This document shows positions 1-12,250 of a stretch of 64,000 bases of DNA, in pieces. Position numbers and translations under genes: made by a program. This stretch comes from Morella rubra (Eukaryota; Streptophyta; Magnoliopsida; Fagales; Myricaceae), in NCBI GenBank assembly GCA_003952965.2, contig CM025851.1:23632387-23696386 (forward strand), written 5' to 3'. Below the pieces are notes generated by a model that had not been told where the DNA came from, did no database searches, and saw only the letters and a program-made list of their open reading frames with translations. Each line of letters opens with the position of its first letter. Positions within the stretch are counted from its first letter, which is position 1.

Positions 1-209
1 TAGTGACATAAACTCATAAGAATTTAAAACACACTTAGATAATGGAATGCACAAACCAAATAAACGCAAGTACTAAAATAAGTATAAGATGTGTTTATTT
101 AGGTAGGCCAAAAGAAAATAGAATCACAAATATTTTAAAATATTTTGCATATGATGTAAATTTTGATGAATAGTAGCTATTCGCCTTTATGTAAATGTGT
201 TTAATCTTG
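1..209. other. AT-rich left flank, no gene seen
   Basis: AT-rich sequence with no recognisable coding or LTR signature. Homology to Copia element B begins at about 210, so this is either foreign flank or an unrecognised leader of element A. No 5' LTR of element A is visible. Confidence 0.5.
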
Positions 210-3200
210 ATTCTGGATGACAACTGGTTGACAGGACCGAATTATGTTGATTGGAAGAGAAATCTTATGATTGTTCTCTCAGCCGATAAGATCGGTTATG
301 TTCTCTGAGACACCTAAGCTTGCCCTTGGACAATGCCACTGAGGAAGAAAAAAGTCTTTAACAAAGTGGCATGATGAGATAATATGGCAAAGTGCTATAT
401 ATGGCCTCAATCTCAAATGTTTTGCAGAAAGATTGTGAGGCATGGCTACAGCTGCAGGCGTTATGTTGCATCTCCAAGAGTTTGGAGAGCAGAGCTTCTA
501 CTAGGCAGACTGCTATGAAGATCTGATGTCCACCAAAATGGTGGAAGGGAGCCCAGTTCAGGATCATGTCTTGAAGATGATTTCTTTCATCAACGAACTG
601 GACTTTTTGGGAGTTGAGATAGATAGTGACACAAAAGTTGATGCCATTCTTTCATCTCTGCTTGATTCTTTCAATCAATTCGTCCTTAATTACAATATGA
701 ACAAGATGAGTGTGACATTGTCAGAGCTGCTCAATATGTTGCAGTCAGCTCAAGATCTCATCAAGAAGGACAAACCTACTGTGATGGTCACAGAGAAATC
801 TAATGCCTTTATGAAACTGAAACCCAAGTTTAGAAAATCAAGAAAAATAATAAGGGGTATCAGGCAGCTAAGAATGTCCAAGGTGGAAAAGGAAACAAAG
901 GAGCTGACAAGAACAAAGGCAAAGGAAATTGTTTCCATTGCCGCAAGCCCAGTCACTGGAAGAGAAACTGCCGAGTTTACTTAGCTTCTCTTAAAAAGGG
1001 CAAACCTTCTGAAGGTATGTCTAATATGCTTGTAATTGAATTGAATTTAATGGATGGTCCATTTAATTCATGGTGTGTGGATTCTGGTTCTACATCTCAC
1101 GTCTACAATATGTTGCAGGGGTTCAAGGAGACCGGAAGGCTCCATGAAGGGGAGCTGATCCTTAAGATGGGGATGGGTGCAACTGTTGTAGCGACCACCA
1201 TCGGAGTTTTTAGTTTATAATTATCTAATAATAGAATTTTCATTCTAGAAGACTGTCTTTATGTTCAAGAAGTTCGTAGAAATTTGATTTCTGTTTCAAA
1301 ACTTGGTTTATCTGGATATTCATTTCTTTTCAATTCCAAGCTTGTTATTAAGTTTCAAAATAAATTTGTGCTTCTAGAAATTATTATGATGAAGTTGAGA
1401 AACAGATTGGAAAGTCCATTAAAATGATTCGCTCCGATAGGGAGGCGAATACCTCTTGGATGATTTTAAAGTCTATCTTAAAGATCATGGAATCATATCT
1501 CAACTCACACCACCAGCACACCACACACAATGGTGTTGCAGAGCGAAGGAGTAGAACCCTATTGGATATGGTTCGTTCCATGATGAGCATATCTGAATTT
1601 CCCATATAATTTTGGGGACATGCTTTGGAGACATTGTTTACTTGTTAAACATGATTCCTACAAAATCAGTTCCTAATACCCCATATGAGTTAAGGACTGG
1701 CAAGAAGCCAAGCCTAAATCATTTAAGATATGGGGTTGTCCAGCTCAAGTTAAAAGGTTTAATGTAGATAAGCTGGGATCAAGGACTGATAGGTGCCTAT
1801 TTGTAGGCTATCCTAAAATGACTACTGGTTTCTACTTCTATAATCCCAATGAAAACAAAGTGTTTGTTAGCAGGAATGCTACTTTTCTTGAAGACGATTA
1901 TAGTTTGAATGAAATTGAGAGCAGTGTTGCTCTTGATGAGCAAAGAGATAGTACAGTGACTGAGCAGAATGAGAACAATAAGGATCAAGTGATTATTCCC
2001 ACTGATCAAACTGAACCTGTTGAGACACAGGAGCCTCGTCGTAGTAAAAGGATTATAAGACCTCCAGTAAAATTCAATTTGTTAAATGAAATTTATCAAA
2101 TGGAATCTGAGGGACTGGAGATTGATCCTTGTGATTATACAGAGGCTGTGAAAGACAAAGATGCTAAGCATTAGCATGTGGCCATGAATCAGAGATGAAC
2201 TCTATGTATTCCAACAAGGTATGGACCTTGGTAGACAAACCAGAAGACATTAAGCCTATAGGTTGCAAATGGTCTACAAAAGGAAACTTGGACCAATAGG
2301 AAAGGTACAGACCTTTAAAGCTAGGCTGGTGGCGAAAGGGTATACTCAAAAGGCTGGTATTGATTATGAGGAAACCTTTTCACCAGTAGCTATGCTAAAG
2401 TCCATAAGAATTCTATTGGCAATGCAGCATACTATGATTATGAGATATGGCAGATGGATGTGAAAACCGCATTCTTAAATGGGCACATCCATGAAGAAAT
2501 TTATATGGACCAGCCAGAAGGTTTCATATCTCGGGAAAATGAATCAAAAGTGTGCAAATTGGAGAAATCTATTTATGGCCTAAAACAAGCATCATGTTGT
2601 TGGAACATCCGTTTTGATGAGTCAATCAAAATGTTTGGTTTCTCACAAAACATGGATGAACTTGTGTCTACAAGAAGGTTAGTGGGAGTGCTACAATTTT
2701 TGTTCTTTATGTGGATGACATACTACTCATTGGGAAAATGATGTAGGGGCTTTGTCATTGTGAAAATGTGGTTGTCTAACCAATTTTCAATAAAAGACCT
2801 TGGGGAAACATCCTACATACTCGGGATCAAAGTGTTTAGAGACGAAGAAAGAGATTATTGGGTCTCTCACAGGTCAATTATATTGACAGGATATTAGCTA
2901 GATTTAGCATGGTAAATTCCAAGAAAGAGTTTTTACCCTTTAACATGAAATTCATCTCTCTAAGCAGATGTGTCCAAAAACACCCTGAAGAAGAGAGAGA
3001 AGATGAGTACCATGCTATGCTTCGGCTGTAGGAGTCTCATGTATGCTTTGCTTTGTACTAGACCTGATATCAGTCACGCAGTTAGCGTTGTGAGTAGATA
3101 CCAATCCAATCCAGGTCCAGAACATTGGTCACAGTGAAAGATATCCTCAGGTATTTGAGAAATACAAACACTATTTCTTAGTGTATGACAATGAGGATCT

Positions 3201-3659
3201 GACTGTCCAGGATATACAGATTGGATTTTCAATCAAACATTGATGATAGAAGATCAACATCAGATTTGTGTTTATTCTTGGCAAAGGAGCATTCAGTTGG
3301 AGAAGTTTCAAGCAAAGTACTACTGCTGATTCTACAACTGAGGCAGAATATGTTGCTGCAAGTGAAGCTGCAAAGGAAGCTGTGTGGATTCGCAAGTTCA
3401 TTCAAGAACTTGAAGTTGTCCCTTGGATTGAGGTGCCTATTCCTTATACTGCGATAACAATGGTGCAATTGCACAGGCAGTGGAACCAAGGTCTCATCAA
3501 AGGACAAAGCACATAGAACATCGTTTTCACCTAATACGTGATATCATATCTAGGGGTGATGTCATAATGGTGAAGGTTGCATCAGCTGATAATTTAGCTG
3601 ATCATTTACAAAGCCTTTATCTCAGAAAGTGTTTGAGAAACATATTAAGGATATGGGTT
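210..3659 (+). pseudogene. Copia A gag-pol, broken
   Basis: Remnant of the Copia polyprotein. Gag reads in frame from about 526, and a CCHC knuckle (CFHCRKPSHWKRNC, near 930-972) lies in a shifted frame. The second-knuckle glycine of the element B version is serine here. The protease motif DSGSTSH follows near 1081. The sequence jumps near 1390 from the post-protease region into the integrase IRSD motif, an internal deletion of about 430 bp compared with element B. The reverse transcriptase YVDD box lies at 2708-2719, and the RNase H stretch TTEAEYVAASEAAKEA at about 3330-3380. The pol end is the TGA near 3660. At least six frame changes separate these blocks, so no functional polyprotein can be made. 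Confidence 0.88.
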
Positions 3660-4399
3660 TGAGATATATGTATGATTGGGTTTGACGTTTTGTTTTTCCT
3701 TTATTATTTGATAATAAAAGTTTATTTATTTTTCACATATATTATTGTTGTTATGAGTTTATACGTAACATGAGATGTTATGTATGTAAATTTGTTCAGG
3801 TAACATTGTAGAAAAATCATGCTAGATGATTAATGAATCAAAGGTAGGGAATAATGATTTTTCAGTTCCTTGTAAGCCTGAAATTGTTCTTGACTTTTGT
3901 GCCATAAAGCCTACAGTTGTTGTGTGGAGAATGATTGATTCATCATTGAGGTATGACCTTAAGCAGACAAGTGAGTGTCATGTAAAAAGTACATACACTG
4001 AACAGGATCCGATTAAGAACACTTTTGGAATGATCACTGTCAGGTTAAAGGTTGTTCTATCAAATTTCAGTATTGTCCTTTGACGTTGACGTTGTCAACC
4101 GGTGATGTCCATTCAGGACTATATACGGACATGCTGGGTTGTATGCATGATGGATAAGTTATATGAATGCTCAATAAGGAATCCACCAGTCTCTTAGAGA
4201 GACAGTACATTCAATTAGTGTTCATATAAGAGTTGGACCAAAAGAAATCCGGCCGGTGTGTTTTACAAAACTATTTTATGAATACATAAAAGTATATTAT
4301 ATATATTTCAAAATTGTTTTTTGGTTCATCTGAGTTGTGAACTAAGAAATCAAATTTTACATGAGATAGGGACATGATGGTGATATTTGGTTCTGAGGG
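3660..4399 (+). other. Copia A 3' non-coding region
   Basis: Sequence between the end of pol and the polypurine tract of element A. An open frame at 3826-4083 resembles nothing I recognise and is probably chance. No other gene is seen. Confidence 0.6.
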
Positions 4400-4411
4400 C
4401 AAGTGGGAGAT
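4400..4411 (+). other. Polypurine tract of Copia A
   Basis: AAGTGGGAGA directly abuts the LTR start TGTTAGAATT, the usual position of the second-strand primer in Copia elements. Confidence 0.7.
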
Positions 4412-4979
4412 TGTTAGAATTATGTGCCATTGATAACCAAATAATTAATCCAGTCCTAATATCTCATATGGAATATAGTTTGGTGGAAGGAATTAATTGT
4501 ATGTAAAGGGGCATATTTGCAATAATCTCAAATTTTCAGGGGTCAATTACAATATGTTGATGGACTTGATTGTAATTAGTAGAAGCCCTAATTTTATTAG
4601 AAGAAGAGTTCTTCAGTTTAATCCTACGGCTGGAATTTGAGATCCCTAAGGATCCTATGTCTCATGCTCTCTCTAGGGTTTCCCAAGGCCTATAATATAA
4701 CTATTATATTCAAGGAGTTGACCATCAAAACATATTCGAGAAATCCCAAAAAGAGAGAGTGACAAAATCCCTTAGGAGGCAACGCATCTAAGTTGCTGTT
4801 CTGAATTGCTGGAGCTTTGGATTGGATCGTAAAAGGCTTGAAGTTTGTGGATTCCTGAATTCCTATATCAAGGTAAGTAATCCGCAATTAATTATAATCT
4901 TGATTGATGTTTTATTAAAAATATGTTGTTTGTTTTAGTTTAATTCCGCATAAACTATCAATTTATATGACCCTTAACA
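4412..4979 (+). repeat. 3' LTR of Copia A
   Basis: About 568 bp starting TGTTAGAATTATG and ending in CA (ACCCTTAACA). The first part matches the 5' LTR of element B at 33317-33680 base for base apart from scattered changes. It carries leader-like sequence near 4870 with GGTAAGTA. The 3' boundary is placed on the terminal CA only, because no 5' partner is visible. Confidence 0.8.
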
Positions 4980-5044
4980 AGTTTTCCATTCCAAGTCTCC
5001 AATAGTACTATAAACATTCTCTTACTCAAGGTTGCAAGTCTTCA

Positions 5045-5130
5045 ATGGCATCTATTAGCATTCAAAGAGTCTCTTCACCTTCTTCTTCTTCAACACCTCA
5101 ATGGACTCACGATGTTTTCCTCAAAATTGC
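5045..5130 (+). pseudogene. TIR-NBS-LRR 5' fragment
   Basis: A start codon at 5045 opens a peptide that begins MASISIQRVSSPSSSS and continues THDVFL. This is almost the same as the N-terminus of pseudogene P1 (start 7497: MASISTQRVSSSSSSS then SHNVFL). The similarity ends at about 5130 and runs into unrelated AT-rich sequence. It is the stump of another TIR-NBS-LRR paralogue, lying 65 bp after the LTR of Copia A. Confidence 0.75.
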
Positions 5131-5390
5131 TCTCAAAATACCAAATTAATTTCAAACAAGACTCCAAACTACCAATCTTGACACATTAAGCCCTCTAACT
5201 TTCACAATCAATCAAATTGAGACCTCCGTCTAGATTTACTGTTCAAAATGACGGAACCTTGGTCACAGGCACTGCACGTGACATTTTTTCATGGATTGTC
5301 TGTTAACATTCGTGGACTAAAATTGAAGGGATGTATTTAAATTGAAAATATGCAAACTTCGGGCAGTAATTTATTTAGTTTGTAATTCTA
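5131..5390. other. Intergenic, no gene seen
   Basis: AT-rich non-coding sequence replacing the remainder of the TIR fragment. No recognised feature. Confidence 0.5.
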
Positions 5391-5840
5391 GCTAGGTTTA
5401 TTATTAAATAGCCCAAAAACTCAAATGATTTTTAAATTTTCCTTCTTCTTTTTTAGGCTTGATAGTTGTACAATTGGTCGTTTATTGAATGTGCAATTCT
5501 TTTTCATGCCGTATAACTGTTCACAGAACATTTAGTAGTCTGAAACCCTTTTGTCGATGTTGTTTATTATTAGACAGAATTAAAGCCAATTTTTGAATAC
5601 CATATATTTACCAGGGAAGAAAGTCCTTCACGTACTTCGTTTTAATAGTGGGGTTCAATTCCAAGACTTTTAGCATCATGAAGTAGAAATTTTTGAATCT
5701 AGACAAATTAGCATATAGGGACTGATTAAACATGTTATAGAAGAGACCAAAATGTATTAAGATCACAAGGTAGACTTGAGCGACCCAAGAAGGTTGACTA
5801 GAAACAGAACAAGGAGTGCAAAACATTCTAGTCCTCAGCC
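5391..5840 (+). repeat. TIR-NBS-LRR upstream repeat, copy a
   Basis: Resembles 6843-7360 and, in part, 19810-20310. Shared landmarks in order are CTCAAATGATTTTTAAATTT, a GGCTTGATAGTT block, ACAGAACATTTAGTAGTC, TTTATTATTAGACAGAATTA and CTTGAGCGACCCAA. In copy b it immediately precedes the TIR start of P1, so it looks like promoter-proximal DNA duplicated with the gene family. Confidence 0.65.
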
Positions 5841-6842
5841 AATTGAGGTTGTGCTACGGATCAACATTAATATTTGGGTTAACAATATAGATATCCAGTT
5901 TAAGATATTAATAATTTGAGGTTTCAATCAGGATTTGGTTGTCCTTGGGAGTGACTTTGGTCCGTTTAGATTTTTTGGTTAGCTGCATGATTCTGGTTTG
6001 TACTAGTTGCTTTTTTCACTGGCACAGTGTGGTTGTGAAATTACTGGGAGAATGACGATCGAATTGGTCATCGCCTAGAAAGGTTTCTATCGAATTGATC
6101 GAATTGTGATATTTTGGGCTATTTTTAAGATGTACTTTTCCATGACACGTTCGATTGTCAATGGCGGGCCTTCAAATTCCAAGACTTTAACTTTGAATCT
6201 TTCACATTCCTGGTCAGAATAAAAAAGAAGAAGGTTGATTAATTATCCTGTCCTACCTAATTGTTGAAATCAACTGTTCGGAAATTTTGAGTCATCTATT
6301 GATTGTCATCTACAAAGCTGTGGAATTTTTTAAGACATTCGTATCCAACACGTACGTACAGCATGACCAATGACCCATGACGGATCATTTACGTTGCGGA
6401 AGACCGAAATGTCTAGATTTAAATTCTTCTGTCATTCCATTCCAGTCATTCTGCCTAAAAAGAATAAAGCTAATCCTAGTAATTTACCTAAAGCTAGTCC
6501 TAGTTTAAGTGCACTTTTATAGTTTGACAATTATTTTTGAAAAATTTAAAAATTACTTTTTGGATTTTGTGGTGACAAAAAATAACGGCCTGTTTTTTTT
6601 TATATAATAATAATAATAAATGCTCGGGATTTGCATGTTTTAAATTTAACTATATCTCTCTAACTTTCGTCCATGAACTTTAACGACTGTATTGTCATGC
6701 GTCACTCCTTTGTCTTAACGAATTAGCAACGTCGACTTCTAAGCTGATCATATTAGCCCCTCTTGCTCACGGTGCTAAATCATCACTAAACTAGTCCATA
6801 TTAGCCCCTCTCTTGCTCATCCCATGTTTTAGAAACTCAAGG
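5841..6842. other. Intergenic with shorter repeat fragments
   Basis: No gene seen. A block at about 6111-6175 (TTTTTAAGATGTACTTTTCC through CGGGCCTT) recurs near 20260-20310, so this is also part of the duplicated upstream sequence of the resistance-gene family. Confidence 0.5.
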
Positions 6843-7360
6843 TTAATTTATTTTTAAATCGCCTAAAAGCTCAAATGATTTTTAAATTTCCCTTTTTTTT
6901 TAGGCTTGATAGTTTTACAATTGGTAGTTTATTAACTAGTAACTACTAGTGTTGACAGAACATTTAGTAGTCGGAAAACTTTTGTGAATTAATGTTGTTT
7001 ATTATTAAACCGAAGTAAATCAAATTTGTGACCATAGTGTGATAGGATAAGAATTTTGTTGGTTTTATTTTCTAAAGCCTGGACAAGATTAAAATAAAAA
7101 AAAAAAAAAAAAAATCTTTTTCCTAACCAAGTTGTAGATTAAGAGACAAAAATGTATTAAGAATATGACAACGTACACTTGAGCGACCCAAAGGTGCCGG
7201 TCTTCCAAAGTTTCTACAAACCTGTCACACACGTAAACTTTCCTGTTTACTCTGCCATAATTTATTTCTACACTTTAGACTAGAAAGAAGAAGGATGACT
7301 ACAAACAGAACTAGGAGTAAACAACATTCTATTCCTGATCATCAGCCAATATTACCAAGG
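6843..7360 (+). repeat. TIR-NBS-LRR upstream repeat, copy b
   Basis: Same landmark order as 5391-5840, but interrupted by a poly-A run at about 7097-7113. It lies directly upstream of the P1 TIR exon. Confidence 0.65.
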
Positions 7361-7396
7361 GTCGTACTGCTACTAGTCAAGAATGGAATGGTCATA

Positions 7397-7408
7397 TTAT
7401 ATATATAG
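7397..7408 (+). promoter_or_regulatory. Possible TATA element of P1
   Basis: A TATATATATA run about 90 bp upstream of the TIR start codon at 7497. Position and composition suit a core promoter, but the sequence is AT-rich generally. Confidence 0.35.
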
Positions 7409-7496
7409 CAATAACCTTTAGCAAGTCTGCCATGCATTCTAACTCTGGCAAGACTTAAGCTTGAAAGTCTCAATTGCATCTATTAGCAAGTCTTCA

Positions 7497-10400
7497 ATGG
7501 CATCAATTAGCACTCAAAGAGTCTCCTCATCTTCTTCTTCTTCAACACGTTGGTGGAGTCACAACGTTTTCCTTAATTTTTGCAGCAAGGACACTCGGAA
7601 CAACTTAGTAGATCATTTGTGTTCTGCTTTAAAACAAAAAGGTATTGCGTTTTTAAGGATGACAAAATACTTGAGCGAGGAAAATATATCTCGAAAGAGC
7701 TCTTGAAAGCAATACAAGAATCTCGATATGCCATCACAGTTATCTCAGAGAACTATGCTAACTCTAGATGGTGCTTGCTTGAACTTGCTAAGATCGTCGA
7801 ATGCATGAGAAAAACAACACTCACAATTTTGTCTGTATTCTATCACGTGGATCCCTCTGACGTACGAAACCAGACTGGGGCTTTTGAAGTAGCTCTTGCT
7901 GGCCATGAAGAAGAACTCGATGTGGACATGGAGAAGATGCAGAAGTGGAGAGCTGCTTTGAGAGAAGTGGGTCATATATCTGGATGGCATGTACATGATA
8001 GGTACCATCTATATATATATATTTAGTCATTTCTTCTTCTCAATGAAAAAGTAGCAAAGTTGGTTACCTTAGGAAAGTCATCAATTTTTTAAATAATGGC
8101 CTTAGCATATACTTTTCCATACCGCCGACTTGACTGAGTCTTCTTGGGATCACAATGACAATCAGTGTTTCGTTTCCCAATCATATTGAATTCTCAAAAC
8201 TTTAGGGACTTTTGGACTTTGGTTGAACAGCCTTTGCTTAGTCTCAACCAAAAGCATAATTCAAAATTTTCACAAGTACATGTCTGAAGAAATTTTTAAA
8301 CATTCTTCTCACGACTTATATTTTTTTGATTTGCCACTAAGAAAATAGAACGTCTCTGTATATTTGTAGGACAAATACATGTTTCTTTTCTTTTTCGTTT
8401 TTATTTTCTTTTTCTTTTAAGACTATCTTCACTATGAAGAAAATATTGGCTTCATCATCACTAAGGTAGATTTTGTAGAAAACAAGTAACTCAAGCAATG
8501 AAGACCAAAAAATTGAGAATTTGTTTTTCTAGATGAAGCTAAAAGCCACATATAAAGTGAGAGAAGAAATGTAGAAAAGTGATATAAAAAATTCTCTAAC
8601 CCATGGCTAGCTATGCGAAGTCCAAATGCCAACAAAGAATGATGTAAATGGGTTAAGACGTGGGTAGGTGGGAAATTAAAAGAAGCTGAACTAGCATGGG
8701 TAGAGACTATAGAGTTCCTCTTTATTTGTTGTACATTATAACATTAATAGTTACTTCACAACTATCTTTTGTTTAGACAAGAGTCAACAATTGTCAGTGA
8801 GATCAGTGAACGGATATTTTATGGATTGAGTCGTAACTTCTCAAGTATTTCGAACAAGCTTGTTGGTATAGAATCTTGTGCGGAGGAAATGATGAACCTA
8901 TTGAATATTGGGTCAGATGATGTTCGTTTTAGGGATTCATGGAATGGGTGGAGTTGGTAAAACAACTCTTGCAGAAGTTATTTATGAAAGAGTTTCTTAT
9001 CACTTCGAAGCTAGAAGCTTTATTGCTTGTATTAGAGAAGAAACTAGAAATCGTGGTTTAGTTTCTTTGCAAAAGCAACTACTTTCGAAGATCCTCATGC
9101 AAAGAGAAATACATATATATGATGATCTTGAGGGAGCCAGTATGATAAAGAGCACACTACAGAATATAAAGGTTTTATTGTTGTTGATGATGTGGATAGA
9201 GAAAAACATCTAGCATCATTAGCAGGGAGTCGTGATTGGTTTGGTCCAGGGAGTAGAATCCTTTTAACAAGCAGAGATAGTCATTTGTTGAAAACAAATG
9301 GGGTGGATGGAATATATAAGGTAAATGAGTTAAATAATGAGGAAGCTTTATAGCTCTTTAGCTTGTTTGCATTCAAGAAACACTATCCTGAGAAAATTAT
9401 GTTGATTTATCTAATGATTTTTGAACTATGCTCAAGGCCTTCCTTTAGCTCTTAAAGTTTTAGGTTCCTTATTGTTTGGTAGGCCACAAATGCATGGAAA
9501 AGTGCTTGCCAACAACTAAAAACAAAACCCTAATAGAGGAATTATGGATGTGCTTCAAATAGGTTTTGATGGATTGGAAGATTTGTAGAAAAGTTATTTT
9601 TGGATATTGCATGCTTCTTTAAATGAGAGGTCCTTGATAACATATTGATGGATATACTACAAAGTTGTGGTTACTATCCATGTTCAATATTGATGTTCTA
9701 ATGGATAAGTCTCTTATAACAATCTCTTCTGGAAGATTGAGAATGCATGACTTGCTACAAAAAATGGGTCAAGAAATAGTTCACCACGAATCTCCTGAAG
9801 AGCCTGGTCGACGTAGTAGATTATGGCATCATGAGGACATCGTCATGTACTGAAAAAAATACTGTAAGTGAACTAATTGAGACATCAACATAAAAATGAA
9901 TACTGTCATTCTAAATTCTTATTTGTATTTTTCAAGTATTTCCACTAAAACAATTCCATTGTCCTTGCTACCAGGGAACTAATGCGGTTGAAGGCATATT
10001 CCTAAACTTACCAACTTGCAAAGATGAACAATTTAATGTTAAAGCATTCTCATGATGAAAAAATTGAGAATTCTTAAGATTGGCAATATGGATATTGTCG
10101 AGAACTTTTCTAAACTTCATGACAAGTACTTATGCAGCATGCTATGGCCTCGTGATCTTTTAAGATCCATGCCAACCAATGAGTTACGTGTGATGGACTG
10201 GTTGGGATTCCCATTCAAATCCTTGCCGACCAATTTCCAATCAGACCATCTTGTTCAACTTAACATGCTTGCAGCCACATCAAACAACTTTGGAAGGGAA
10301 TAAAGGTAGTATTTTTATTCACTCATGTTTATTCTTGTTCTTCTTAATTTTCAAATAAGTTCACTCATGTTTTATTTTTGATTTATTTAGAGTTTAGGCA

Positions 10401-11381
10401 ACTTGAAACGCTTTGACCTTAATGGCTCTAAGAGCTTGATGGAGATACTGGACTTACTGAGTCCCAAATCTTGAGATATTTGATCTTGAAGGTTGTACGA
10501 GTTTATCTAAGGTACACACATCCATTGGAGTTCTCAAACGGCTTAGACGATTGAATTTACATGGTTGCAAATGTCTTAAAAACCTTCCTGACAAGATCAG
10601 CTTAGAATCTCTTGAATATTTGTATCTTTCTAGTTGTTCAAGACTGAAGAAATTCCCAGATATTGTGGGAAATATGACATCTTTGCAGGTACTTTATTTG
10701 GATGGGACTGCCATTGAAGAATTACCCTTATCATTCAAGTGTTTATCTTGTCTTTCCATATTGTCCTTGCATGATTGCAAAAAACTTTCAACCTTCTGAG
10801 TGTTATTTGTAGTGTTCCGTCTCTTAAAGTTCTCGATTTATCCGGTTGCTCAAGACTTCACTTGAGTGTTGAGGAATATTTGGAGCAGCTTTTTGTTGGG
10901 GAAACCGTTATAAAATTCTCTAAGCTTTTTGCAATACCAGAGTATGGATCCAATACCTGCCCTGTTCTTGGAATAGAGATGATGAGTGATGACTCTATTG
11001 GGGCTTCTATATTGATTATGGTGGCAAACTTTACTGTGTGAGAAACTTGGGTGATGAAAGTGATTATTTTTTACAGCAAGAAAGTCAGTGGTGAGTCTCT
11101 TTCTATAATAATAACATAGAGTTATTGTTGTGTAACGCCAAGATATCTTGTGAAAGTAATTGTTTAAAACACAACAATTCACATCTTTCTTTCTTTCTTT
11201 CTTTGGTTTTTACTTTACAGGTATGTAGCTCTATGTTGGGATCTGGACTATCAAGTAGTATAAACATTAGAGCACTGATTCTTGTATAACACTTAAGATA
11301 CATGGAGACTCTGATGATAATTGTAAGTGGTATGGATATTTTCATGCTATTGCTTACGAAGCCCATGACCATGAGAAATAG
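7497..11381 (+). pseudogene. TIR-NBS-LRR resistance pseudogene P1
   Basis: Remnant of an intracellular TNL immune receptor. Exons by splice signals and homology: 7497-8001 TIR; 8777-9863 NB-ARC; 9975-10305 NB-LRR linker; 10391-11090 LRR; 11221-11381 C-terminal, ending in TAG. TIR features include RYAITVISENYANSRWCLLE and FYHVDPSDVRNQTG. NB-ARC features are the P-loop GMGGVGKTT at 8941-8967, [17 protein letters not shown] at 9436-9453, FLDIACFF and MHDL at 9743-9754. LRR blocks include LNLHGCKCLKNLP. Breaks: frameshifts near 7648, 8930, 9178, 9395, 10270 and 10795, and stops at 9351, 9586 and 9624. The usual FRGEDTR box reads FCSKDTR. The LRR set is short, so internal repeats were probably lost. 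The start at 7497 is the first ATG of the family N-terminus. Intron 1 is 775 bp. Confidence 0.9.
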
Positions 11382-11559
11382 AATTCTAGGAGTTTTGATG
11401 GCACTCGTCCTACTAATGACCACTTTGTCAAATTTTTTTTTATCACTTTCAGACTGATTAAGGTATTCTAAAAACGTCGTTAGTCCTTCGTGCACCTAAA
11501 GACTATTCTCTTAGGCCAATTATATTTGCAGTGTATATTCTAGCTAACTGGTTTGCGGA
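11382..11559. other. P1 downstream sequence
   Basis: No gene seen. The minus-strand open frame across 11103-11495 is a shadow of exon 5 and its intron. Confidence 0.5.
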
Positions 11560-12250
11560 ACGGTCGAATAATTTGGATTGATAGAGCTACATTAAAGCTT
11601 AAGTTGAAACTTGTAGTTCGGATGTGTAGGTAAGAGAGAGTGGGGTCCGCTTATACAACCAAAATATTGCCCGAGGATTTTGTGTCGGAGCAGTGTTCAT
11701 GGTCATGGTTGTGATCTTGTTCACTATGTGCTATGTTCCTTGTTAGAACGGTTTGTCTCACTACACCATTTGTGGGACTCGCCATCGAAAGACGTTGAAT
11801 CCGTATGCTTTAAGGAACAAGTTTTGGTTTTCGTCTCCTAATGGGAACTTTCAAGGTCGGATGTTTTGGTCCCTAAAAGTTTCATCTCTAAAGTATTCTT
11901 GTCTTGCGATAACAGGGTTTTCAAGGATGAAATTTATTGATAATCAACCTTACATTTACGAGGATGTTGGCCATCTATTCTTTCCCTGTTCTTTTTCTAG
12001 GTAGTTTTGGACTATCGTTGAAGATAAAAACACACTTGGCTGGAATCTATGGGATGGCGAAATTATCTTTGTGTGCCACTCTGTACTTCATTTGGAATGA
12101 TAGAATCAGAGGATGTACAGAGGAAAGTAGAAATTGAGGACGCAGTCATGTTTGAGCAATGAATGTTTGTGTTAGGCCTCCAGATAAATTTGAGACTTTT
12201 AGTCCAATTGAATGTGTATAATTGACATTATACTAGGTATTTTAGATTAT
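11560..12250 (+). pseudogene. LINE 3' remnant, zinc-binding RT-associated region
   Basis: Frames on the plus strand give EDVGHLFFPCSFSR (about 11959-12000) and, in another frame, SLCATLYFIWNDRIRG (about 12066-12117). These resemble the C-terminal zinc-binding region that follows reverse transcriptase in plant L1-type LINEs (zf-RVT type: conserved HLFF.C.FS, then a Trp-rich W.ER helix). Frames are broken and no upstream reverse transcriptase is adjacent. The fragment sits directly left of the CACTA-type insertion. Confidence 0.55.

Larger units (their letters stand above)
210..4979 (+). mobile_element. Degenerate Ty1/copia retrotransposon A
   Basis: A Copia element in plus orientation. It has gag, protease, integrase remnant, reverse transcriptase and RNase H in the Copia order, then about 740 bp of non-coding sequence, a purine tract and a 3' LTR. 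No 5' LTR or primer binding site is visible. It is a close relative of element B at 33317-37171, and gene order and sequence match throughout. Relative to B it lacks about 430 bp covering the pre-integrase zinc region and the front of integrase. Many frameshifts and stops make it non-autonomous. Confidence 0.9.

Noticed and set aside
3171-3507. Minus-strand frames over Copia A RNase H
   Set aside because: Shadows of the plus-strand RNase H remnant.
7461-7496. Upstream non-ATG start for the P1 TIR exon
   Set aside because: It needs a TTG start. The ATG at 7497 begins the same N-terminus as the stub at 5045.
11103-11495. 130-residue minus-strand open frame, repeated at 43639-43884
   Set aside because: It is antisense to the last P1/P2 exon and intron, with no recognisable domain.
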